Positions 38,813-45,634 of a DNA stretch of 64,000 nt are shown here, one piece after another. The position numbers and the translations under genes were made by a program. The first letter of the stretch is position 1. Each line of letters opens with the position of its first letter. Source of the DNA: Methylophilaceae bacterium (lineage in GTDB: Bacteria > Pseudomonadota > Gammaproteobacteria > Burkholderiales > Methylophilaceae); assembly GCA_017858095.1 (NCBI GenBank), contig JAFMCB010000001.1:124001-188000 (forward strand), in the 5' to 3' direction. Below the pieces are notes generated by a model. That model did not search any database. It was not told where the DNA came from and saw nothing but the letters and a program-made list of their open reading frames with translations.

Positions 38813-40505
38813 TGATTATTTGTCTTAAAATTAATTGGATTTCTTCTTTACCACTATAGCGATTGATATCAATCTCATAAATAGTCTCTATTTTATCAGC
38901 TAGTGATTGTTCATGATTAAAATAGATTGCAGAGAATTTTTTTTCTTTATATTTCAATGTACATTTAACATGTTTGCCACCAATGATTTTTTGATCGAGG
39001 ACTTGGAAAGAATCTTTAAAAATTGGTGCTGGAAAACCTTGCCCCCAAATTTCACCATTAATTAAGTTAATGCCATCAATATTAATATCATCAAGAATTG
39101 AATGGTCAATTTCAAACTCAATACTTAAATCATTGGCGTTAAGTAAATCACTTGCAACACTTTCAAATTCAGTTTCAAATAAAGAAAAATCATTCTCTAA
39201 AATAGTTAAGCCAGCTGCCATTGCATGGCCACCAAAACTCATAATTAAATTTGGATTTTTTTTTGAAACTAAATCAATTGCATCTCGTAAATGAAAATTG
39301 CTTATAGACCGCCCAGAACCTTTTAAACGCCCTTCTTCATCTTTCGCAAAAATAATTGTAGGACGATAAAATTTCTCCTTTATCCTAGAGGCAAGAATAC
39401 CTATAATTCCTTGATGCCAGCTTGCGTCATACAAAGCTATTGCTTTTTTATTTTCCAGTGACCCTAGAATATCCTTTGATAATGCACTATCTTTCATTTC
39501 ATTTTCAATTTGGCGTCTTTCGGTATTTAAACTTAATAAGCGTCTGGCATGATGCAGCGCTTCATCAAAAGTTTTTGCAAGTAAACATTTAATACCCAAG
39601 CTCATATCATCAAGTCTTCCTGCGGCATTTAATTTAGGTGCAATCACAAATGATAGGTCTGAAGTTTTCAGATTTTGAAGGCGACGGTTGCTGAGTTGCG
39701 AAATTGCTCTTATTCCAAAATTTCCCTCACCTGAACGAATAATATGCATACCAAACTGAACTAATAAGCGATTATTAAAATCTAGCTTTACCAGGTCAGC
39801 GATTGTTCCTAGGCAAACTATATCAAGTAAATCAGATAATCTTGGCTCTTCATTTTTATTTAACAGTTTTCTTTTTTTTGCCTGAGATTTAATAGCAATA
39901 AGAAGATAAAAAATCACCCCCACTCCGCATAAATTTTTGCTTGGAAAATTACAAGATTTTTGGTTTGGATTAATAATAAAATTCGCATTGGGTAAAGCAT
40001 CGCCTGGTAAATGATGATCTGTAATAACGACATCGACTCCATGAGCTTTTGCTTTTTCAACACCTTCTATACTTGCAATCCCATTATCAACTGTAATAAT
40101 TAAATCTGGTTTTTTTTCTAGCGCTTTTTCTACAATTGATACGGATAAACCATAACCATCCTCAAAACGATTAGGCACAAGAAAATCAACATTTGCTCCA
40201 AATTTTTCTAAGCCTTTAATTGCACAAGCAGATGCGGTGGCGCCATCTGCATCATAATCACCAATAATGAGTATATTTTTTTTTGCCAAAATCATATCCA
40301 AAATAAAATTCGCGGCCGATTCTGCAAAACTTAACTCACAGTATGGAATTAATTTTTCCAACTTATAATCAATATCATTGCTCGAATCAATAGCTCTTGC
40401 GCTAAGAATTGATGCGAGAGTTTTATGAATATCAAATTCAATTAATTGTTTTTCAAGAATAATATTTTTTTTTCTTAATTTAGTTGTTACCAACGAACTC
40501 ATCAA
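38805..40505 (-). CDS. recJ: Single-stranded-DNA-specific exonuclease RecJ
   Basis: A 566-residue DHH-family 5'-3' exonuclease for recombination and mismatch repair. DYDADGATASACAIKGL near 78-94, VDNGIAS, the DHH motif ITDHHLPGDALPNANFIINP near 156-175, and the DHHA1 domain with FGGHAMAAGL near 427-436. Its 5' end overlaps the RpfE-type gene by 26 bp. Confidence 0.96.
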   Translation of the reverse strand: MMSSLVTTKLRKKNIILEKQLIEFDIHKTLASILSARAIDSSNDIDYKLEKLIPYCELSFAESAANFILDMILAKKNILIIGDYDADGATASACAIKGLEKFGANVDFLVPNRFEDGYGLSVSIVEKALEKKPDLIITVDNGIASIEGVEKAKAHGVDVVITDHHLPGDALPNANFIINPNQKSCNFPSKNLCGVGVIFYLLIAIKSQAKKRKLLNKNEEPRLSDLLDIVCLGTIADLVKLDFNNRLLVQFGMHIIRSGEGNFGIRAISQLSNRRLQNLKTSDLSFVIAPKLNAAGRLDDMSLGIKCLLAKTFDEALHHARRLLSLNTERRQIENEMKDSALSKDILGSLENKKAIALYDASWHQGIIGILASRIKEKFYRPTIIFAKDEEGRLKGSGRSISNFHLRDAIDLVSKKNPNLIMSFGGHAMAAGLTILENDFSLFETEFESVASDLLNANDLSIEFEIDHSILDDINIDGINLINGEIWGQGFPAPIFKDSFQVLDQKIIGGKHVKCTLKYKEKKFSAIYFNHEQSLADKIETIYEIDINRYSGKEEIQLILRQIINE

Positions 40506-41418
40506 ATATCCTCTTGTGACGATTAATTTTTAAAAATGAAAACCAGTCAGGTTTTGCAATCAATAGATAATCACCTAAAATTATTTTTAGCTGTAAGTTT
40601 TTAATTTTTTTTCTTGAAATAAATTTTTCAATAAAAGTAATTAATATTTTTTGATCGACTTTATTCGTTCTTAAGTCAAAGTAAATATCAGCATTCATGA
40701 TGCTTTCATCTGAATGATTGTTATCAAAAACAATTAACTTAAGTGAAGAATCTATAAGGTACATCTGATTTATTAAATAAGAATTTGATAATATTTTTTT
40801 ATTTGAATGAATTTTAATATTCTCAGGAAATTGGCCCCCACCAGAAAACCAGATAGTATTAATTGGAAATAATTTTTGTTGCTGTCTTATGCGATTAATA
40901 TCAGCGTTGTAAAGACACATTTGTATTTCGTTAATTAATCGATGCCAAAACATAGCGTCTTTACCATACGGTAAAAAATTTTTGTCAGGAATTGAATTTA
41001 ATTGTTCTGGAAAAAAACTTCCTACAGCTGTATGAGAGTTTGCCTTTAGTAAAATAAATTTATCTTTTATTATGAAATTAATTGAATCGCTCGAAAAATT
41101 TTTATTCAATAAATTGCATAAGTCCAATAAAGTATTTGAATCTAGTTGATTATCAAAATTTTTTTCAAAACGATAAAAATCTCTCTGTAAAGAAAAAAAG
41201 CAAGGTGAGGCTTTAAAGAAAAAACTTTTATCTGGATTTAATTTTTCAAAAGCCAAAATTGAAGCAATAGGTAAATCATTAGTTTCTATATTTAAAAGAT
41301 TTTTAGCTATTATTTCTTCAAATGTAGAAATTTTTTTTTCGATATTTGACTTATGTAAAAATTGCTCTAAGAGGGTAGAGTTTATAGGTTCGTCAATTGC
41401 AAGATGAATGGTGTTCAA
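40480..41418 (-). CDS. RpfE-type / phosphoglycerate-mutase-like conserved protein
   Basis: A 312-residue cytosolic protein. NTIWFSGGGQFPENIK near 193-208 is the characteristic motif of the RpfE-type proteins encoded next to recJ in betaproteobacteria, often described as related to cofactor-independent phosphoglycerate mutases. I see no complete alkaline-phosphatase-superfamily metal site, so enzymatic activity is doubtful. The start is TTG at 41416-41418; no ATG is available near the conserved IHLAIDEP N-terminus. It starts 1 base after the small membrane ORF ends and overlaps recJ. Confidence 0.65.
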   Translation of the reverse strand: MNTIHLAIDEPINSTLLEQFLHKSNIEKKISTFEEIIAKNLLNIETNDLPIASILAFEKLNPDKSFFFKASPCFFSLQRDFYRFEKNFDNQLDSNTLLDLCNLLNKNFSSDSINFIIKDKFILLKANSHTAVGSFFPEQLNSIPDKNFLPYGKDAMFWHRLINEIQMCLYNADINRIRQQQKLFPINTIWFSGGGQFPENIKIHSNKKILSNSYLINQMYLIDSSLKLIVFDNNHSDESIMNADIYFDLRTNKVDQKILITFIEKFISRKKIKNLQLKIILGDYLLIAKPDWFSFLKINRHKRIFDEFVGNN

Positions 41419-41419
41419 A

Positions 41420-41548
41420 TTAGATATATATAATTAATAAAGCAAAATAAAGAAGAGCGAATGCGGCTATTAGAACAAAAACTAATTTAAGTGTTTTGTG
41501 AATTTCCTTAAGAATATTTTTAACTTCATTAATGTCATTTTCTTGCAT
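41420..41548 (-). CDS. Possible 42-residue single-pass membrane protein
   Basis: An ATG frame of 43 codons encodes a charged amphipathic start (ENDINEVKNILKEIHKTLK) followed by one strong TM segment (LVFVLIAAFALLYFALLIIYI) running to the C-terminus, a sensible topology for a small inner-membrane protein. TATAAT (41555-41560, minus) lies six bases before the ATG and there is no Shine-Dalgarno, so the mRNA may be leaderless. The stop is 1 base before the TTG of the RpfE-type gene. Family unknown. Confidence 0.5.
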   Translation of the reverse strand: MQENDINEVKNILKEIHKTLKLVFVLIAAFALLYFALLIIYI

Positions 41549-41716
41549 AATTAAATTATACGCAAAACTATATGATTTGTAGGTGGGAATAATGTTTTGT
41601 TTAGTATTGCTCTATTGATGGTATTTTGAAACTTGAAGATTAAGAATCTTAGTGCCTACTAAATTAAGATTGATAATATAGTAACTATTCTTAAATATAC
41701 TTAGCAAAATTTCTTC
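41549..41716 (-). promoter_or_regulatory. AT-rich spacer with a possible promoter at its left end
   Basis: About 168 bp between the small secreted protein and the small membrane ORF. I see no gene or hairpin. The only signal is TATAAT at 41555-41560 on the minus strand; its -35 region (CTACAA) is a poor match. Confidence 0.3.
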
Positions 41717-42013
41717 CTACATTTGGCTTTTTACGAAGCATTTAAAGCTTCCTTGAATTATTTCTCTTTCATTCTCATCTTTAATTATACGATCAAATGT
41801 AACATTTAATAATTCAAAGCGTGTTCCACAAACTTCTTTAACTTTATTTGTAAATAACAATTTCAAGTCTTTTTTACTAGATGAGGATTTTCCCTCAATT
41901 GATAAGGAATAGCTATCTGAACCTTGAAATAATAATTTTATATGGAAGTCATTGATCTCATTCGTCCAACCTGGTGATATTGATAAAATAAAAATATATA
42001 AAAAATTTTTCAT
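41717..42013 (-). CDS. Small secreted hypothetical protein
   Basis: A 98-residue protein with a short N-terminal hydrophobic segment (MKNFLYIFILSISPGW), likely a signal peptide, and a beta-rich remainder with two cysteines (near residues 62 and 93) that could form a disulfide. No family recognised. It is the first gene after tRNA-Leu(TAA), with AAAGAG close to its ATG. Confidence 0.55.
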   Translation of the reverse strand: MKNFLYIFILSISPGWTNEINDFHIKLLFQGSDSYSLSIEGKSSSSKKDLKLLFTNKVKEVCGTRFELLNVTFDRIIKDENEREIIQGSFKCFVKSQM

Positions 42014-42044
42014 TTACTCTTTATTAGTATGGGATATAAATACA

Positions 42045-42133
42045 TGGTGCCCGGGGCCGGAATCGAACCGGCACGACCGTTAAAAGTCGAGAGATTTTAA
42101 GTCTCTTGTGTCTACCAATTTCACCACCCGGGC
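42045..42133 (-). tRNA. tRNA-Leu (TAA)
   Basis: An 89-nt tRNA with a long variable arm. Acceptor GCCCGGG/CCCGGGC fully paired, encoded CCA, anticodon stem AGAGA/TCTCT with loop CTTAAAA (anticodon TAA), T-loop TTCGATT. Third of the three-tRNA cluster after pgsA. Confidence 0.96.
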
Positions 42134-42176
42134 ATAACTCTATTTTATCATCACTAAATTCATAGTGATGAAAAAA

Positions 42177-42250
42177 TGGAGGCGCGTGCCGGAATCGAAC
42201 CGGCGTCTACGGCTTTGCAGGCCGCTGCATAACCACTTTGCTAACGCGCC
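42177..42250 (-). tRNA. tRNA-Cys (GCA)
   Basis: A 74-nt cloverleaf: acceptor GGCGCGT/ACGCGCC, discriminator T, encoded CCA, anticodon stem GCGGC/GCCGT with loop CTGCAAA (anticodon GCA), T-loop TTCGATT. Middle gene of the Gly-Cys-Leu cluster. Confidence 0.96.
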
Positions 42251-42263
42251 AACTTCTTAAACT

Positions 42264-42297
42264 AAAAAGGGGGAGTAAATCGACTCCCCCTTTTTTT
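42264..42297. terminator. GC-rich hairpin between tRNA-Gly and tRNA-Cys
   Basis: AAAAAGGGGGAGT (42264-42276) pairs with ACTCCCCCTTTTT (42283-42295), with a 6-base loop. On the plus strand it is followed by seven T; on the minus strand, the direction of the tRNA genes, it ends in five T. It looks like a terminator, yet tRNA-Cys and tRNA-Leu lie beyond it on the minus strand, so it may instead be a processing site, a partial terminator, or act against antisense transcription. Confidence 0.7.
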
Positions 42298-42302
42298 AAA
42301 TT

Positions 42303-42378
42303 TGGAGCGGGAAACGAGGTTCGAACTCGCGACCTATACCTTGGCAAGGTATCGCTCTACCAGCTGAGCTATTCCCGC
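42303..42378 (-). tRNA. tRNA-Gly (GCC)
   Basis: A 76-nt cloverleaf: acceptor GCGGGAA/TTCCCGC, discriminator T, encoded CCA, anticodon stem ATACC/GGTAT with loop TTGCCAA (anticodon GCC), T-loop TTCGAAC. It follows pgsA by about 53 bp, matching the E. coli order pgsA-glyW-cysT-leuZ. Confidence 0.96.
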
Positions 42379-42431
42379 ATTGCGAAGGCAGTATTTTAGC
42401 GTTTTTTGGCTATGTGTCAATCATACAATTT

Positions 42432-43007
42432 TCATTGTTTTTCATCTTTTAAAGATTGAATAGCCTTATTCAAATAAAATATCATGGAAACAATTGTAAG
42501 TATGGCTGCTATGTTTATAAGCCATGAGCCAATTATGTATATTGGTATAAAACTAATATTATGTGCAAACAGTAAACATGGAATTGCAATCATTTGAAAA
42601 ACGGTTTTTAATTTGCCAATAAAAGCAACCGCTACACCACTTGACTTTCCAATAGTTGCCATCCATTCACGAAGTGAACTTACCACAAATTCTCGTCCTA
42701 TTATAATTATTCCAATCAGAGCGCTAATTCGATCTAATTCAACTAATAATATTAAAGCAGTTATAACAATAAACTTATCTGCTACTGGGTCAATAAAAGC
42801 ACCGAATTTTGAAGTCTGATTTAGGCGGCGTGCTAAATAACCATCGAGCCAATCTGACAATGCTGCAAGAATAAAAATTGCCGTAGCTATAAAATCTTTT
42901 TCGTAGAGTGATAAATATGAATTTGGTAAAAAATAGATCGCAACTAGGCAAGGTACCAGAAGGATTCTAAAAAATGATATTAGATTAGGTATATTGTAAG
43001 TTGCCAT
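42432..43007 (-). CDS. pgsA: CDP-diacylglycerol-glycerol-3-phosphate 3-phosphatidyltransferase
   Basis: A 191-residue inner-membrane enzyme making phosphatidylglycerol phosphate. The CDP-alcohol phosphatidyltransferase motif is intact: DWLDGYLARRLNQTSKFGAFIDPVADK with its four aspartates, beginning near residue 52. About five TM segments. It lies 11 bases downstream of uvrC on the same strand, as in many proteobacteria. Confidence 0.96.
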   Translation of the reverse strand: MATYNIPNLISFFRILLVPCLVAIYFLPNSYLSLYEKDFIATAIFILAALSDWLDGYLARRLNQTSKFGAFIDPVADKFIVITALILLVELDRISALIGIIIIGREFVVSSLREWMATIGKSSGVAVAFIGKLKTVFQMIAIPCLLFAHNISFIPIYIIGSWLINIAAILTIVSMIFYLNKAIQSLKDEKQ

Positions 43008-43018
43008 AGATGATCATT

Positions 43019-44818
43019 TTAATGGAAAAAGTCATATATTTTTTCTGCAAGTTGATTATTTATACCTTCAACTAAAACTAACTCTTCAGTAGGCGCATTT
43101 TTAACCCCATCAAGACCACCAAAATAAACCAATAAATTTTTTCTTTTTTTTGCACCAATACCCTCAATATTTTCAAGACTTGATGCTAATCCAGCTTTGG
43201 CTCTTTTTGCTCGATGTCCTGTTATTGCAAAACGATGTGCTTCATCACGTATTTTTTGTAATAGATGAAATCCAATATGGGTTGGGTCTGTTTCTTGCAC
43301 AATATTACCATCAGATAAAATCAATTTTTCTTGGCCAACTTTACGTGATGGGCCTTTTGAAACTCCAACCAAAAAAATATTAGGAACATCTAGTTCAACC
43401 ATAATTTTTTTAGCAACATTTACTTGGCCCAAACCCCCATCAATTAAAACTAAATCAGGTTTTTTACTTTCTTCAGAAATTATTCTTTTTAAACGGCGAT
43501 CAATTACCTCACGCATGGCACCATAATCATCACCTGGATTATCATGCTTGATATTGAATTTTCTATACTCCTTAGGTTGCATATTGAAATTGTCATAAAC
43601 CACACATGATGCAACAGTCTGTGCACCCATAGTGTGACTTATATCAAAACATTCTATTCTTTTAACATAATCAGGTAATTTTAATAACCCTCTTAATTTA
43701 AAAAGCTTTTCTTCTTGAGCTGAATGTTTATCATTCTCTTGAATAAGAGCTACTTTGGCATTTTTTTGTGCCATCAAATGCCAATTTTTTTTATCCCCAA
43801 CAAGTTTTGAAATAATTTTTATTTTTGAATAATTTTTTATCACAAAAAAATCTTGGATCAGTGATTTATTTATTTTTTTATCAATAACGATTGAAGGAGG
43901 CGGTTTAATTTGATCATAAAATTGGACAATAAAGACCTCAATTACATTTACATCATCTTGCTCTTGTTGAAATTTAGGAAAATAACTCTTATCACCCAAA
44001 TGTCGGCCACCACGAATCATGACAACATTTACACAAACTTTACCGTAAGCATGATACGACGCAATAATATCTGCATCTTTTTCACTAAAATCACTTACCG
44101 ATTGTTGTAATCTTACCTGACGCAAACTTTGAATTCTGTCACGATAAACGGCAGCTCTTTCAAAATTAAATGAATCTGAATGCTCATTCATTTTAGTGGT
44201 TAAATTTTTAATCACTTCATTTCCTTTGCCGTTTAAAAATAAAGCTGCTTGTTTTGTATCATGCAAATAATCCGATTGGCTAATTAAATTAACACATGGG
44301 GCTGTACATCTTTTAATTTGGTGCTCTAAGCAAGGTCGCGAACGATTTTTAAAAATAGTATTTTCGCAAGTTCGAAGCATAAAAACTTTTTGGAGTAATT
44401 TAATACTCTCTCTAACCGCGGTTGCATTAGGAAAAGGCCCAAAGTAGAGAGTATTTTTTTTCTGAGCACCGCGATGAAAGCGTATTCGTGGAAACTTATC
44501 ATCGGTAATTGCTAAATAAGGATACGATTTGTCATCCCTAAAAATAACGTTATAACGAGGCATAAATTTTTTTATTAGATTATTTTCTAAAATTAATGCC
44601 TCAGCCTCAGTATTGGTAACGGTAAATTCAATTGAATTAATGTTACCCACCATCAACTTTGTACGTGGGCTACTTTGATTTTTTACAAAATATGATCTTA
44701 CTCGGTTTTTTAAATTTTTAGCTTTACCGACATAAATAACATCGCCCTTAGAGTTTATCATTCGATAAACTCCAGGGAGGGTTGGAAAAGTTTTCGCTAA
44801 ATCTTTAAGTTGTTGCAC
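43019..44818 (-). CDS. uvrC: Excinuclease ABC subunit C
   Basis: A 599-residue nucleotide-excision-repair endonuclease. N-terminal GIY-YIG nuclease (PGVYRMINSKGDVIYVGKAKNLKNR, beginning near 15), UVR motif near 203-238, C-terminal RNase-H-like nuclease (IECFDISHTMGAQTVAS near 388, PDLVLIDGGLGQV near 454) and a helix-hairpin-helix end. It cuts on both sides of the UvrB-bound lesion. It follows the tautomerase gene by 3 bases. Confidence 0.98.
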   Translation of the reverse strand: MQQLKDLAKTFPTLPGVYRMINSKGDVIYVGKAKNLKNRVRSYFVKNQSSPRTKLMVGNINSIEFTVTNTEAEALILENNLIKKFMPRYNVIFRDDKSYPYLAITDDKFPRIRFHRGAQKKNTLYFGPFPNATAVRESIKLLQKVFMLRTCENTIFKNRSRPCLEHQIKRCTAPCVNLISQSDYLHDTKQAALFLNGKGNEVIKNLTTKMNEHSDSFNFERAAVYRDRIQSLRQVRLQQSVSDFSEKDADIIASYHAYGKVCVNVVMIRGGRHLGDKSYFPKFQQEQDDVNVIEVFIVQFYDQIKPPPSIVIDKKINKSLIQDFFVIKNYSKIKIISKLVGDKKNWHLMAQKNAKVALIQENDKHSAQEEKLFKLRGLLKLPDYVKRIECFDISHTMGAQTVASCVVYDNFNMQPKEYRKFNIKHDNPGDDYGAMREVIDRRLKRIISEESKKPDLVLIDGGLGQVNVAKKIMVELDVPNIFLVGVSKGPSRKVGQEKLILSDGNIVQETDPTHIGFHLLQKIRDEAHRFAITGHRAKRAKAGLASSLENIEGIGAKKRKNLLVYFGGLDGVKNAPTEELVLVEGINNQLAEKIYDFFH

Positions 44819-44821
44819 AAA

Positions 44822-45001
44822 TTAACCTAATAAGCTGCCCCCAATACCCCAGTCTTCGCCTTTTACTTCGTCAAAAACAATATAAGTATATGAAGGTGGT
44901 TTTCCTGCAACTCTTTGCATCACTTCTGTGATCTCTTTAGCAATCTCTTCTTTTTGACTACGATTTAGAGTGCCTGCTAATTTAACATTAATATATGGCA
45001 T
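44822..45001 (-). CDS. 4-oxalocrotonate tautomerase-family protein
   Basis: A 59-residue protein, typical of the small tautomerase subunit. After Met removal it starts with the catalytic Pro (MPYINVKLAGTLNRSQKEEI), with GKPPSYTYIVFDEV near 37-50 and WGIGGSLLG at the end. It probably forms oligomers acting on a small keto-acid; in organisms without aromatic degradation the substrate is unknown. GAGGGG lies close to the ATG. The 5' end overlaps the glycosylase gene by 14 bp. Confidence 0.88.
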   Translation of the reverse strand: MPYINVKLAGTLNRSQKEEIAKEITEVMQRVAGKPPSYTYIVFDEVKGEDWGIGGSLLG

Positions 45002-45629
45002 TTCTTTCCCCTCTTTCTTGTAAGATTAATTTAAAAATATTTTGAAACATGCTCTTAGTTAATCGTTTAGTCTGCGTGTTATAACGACTACAATGATAAC
45101 TATCATATAAAATTAATCCATTTATCAATTCATGTCGACTCCCATGTGCAAATCCATAATTAGTTTTTTTTAATCCAAGCGCATTAAGCACAGCAATATG
45201 TGCAATTGTGCCAAGGGCTAATATAATAGATTTTTTTGGGAGATTGATAATTTCACAATTCAAAAAAGAATTGCAATTTTTTATTTCCAAAGGAAGAGGT
45301 TTATTTTGTGGCGGTAAACACTTCACAGCATTTGTGATCCTGCAATCATACAATTCTAACTGGTCATTATTTAATGATGCTGCAGCACTAGAAAAACCAA
45401 ACTCATAAAGAGTTTCATACAATAATAAACCTGCATAATCTCCAGTAAAAGGACGCCCAGTTTTATTTGCTCCATGCATACCAGGCGCTAATCCAACAAT
45501 TAATAAATGCGCACTTTGATCGCCAAAACTTGGGACAGGTTTACAATAATAATCAGGATAGTTTTTTTTGGTTTGAATTAAAAATTGATTCAGACGATGA
45601 CATTTTTTACAATTTTGATCAAACTTCAT
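44988..45629 (-). CDS. Uracil-DNA glycosylase, family 5 (UdgB-like)
   Basis: A 213-residue Fe-S-type uracil-DNA glycosylase. Motif 1 is LIVGLAPGMHGANKTGRPFTGDYAG near 44-68, the family 5 type; motif 2 is DSYHCSRYNTQTKRLT near 176-191. Cluster cysteines appear at CKKC near the N-terminus (residues 7-10) and later at CRITNAVKC. It removes uracil and related bases from DNA. It lies between acnB and the tautomerase. Confidence 0.85.
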   Translation of the reverse strand: MKFDQNCKKCHRLNQFLIQTKKNYPDYYCKPVPSFGDQSAHLLIVGLAPGMHGANKTGRPFTGDYAGLLLYETLYEFGFSSAAASLNNDQLELYDCRITNAVKCLPPQNKPLPLEIKNCNSFLNCEIINLPKKSIILALGTIAHIAVLNALGLKKTNYGFAHGSRHELINGLILYDSYHCSRYNTQTKRLTKSMFQNIFKLILQERGERNAIY

Positions 45630-45634
45630 CGAAG

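Noticed and set aside
45176-45200. Altered uracil-glycosylase motif 2 (HCSRYN instead of HPSxxN) as a loss of function
   Set aside because: I believe the HCSRYN variant occurs in other proteobacterial family 5 enzymes, and motif 1 is intact, so it is probably normal.
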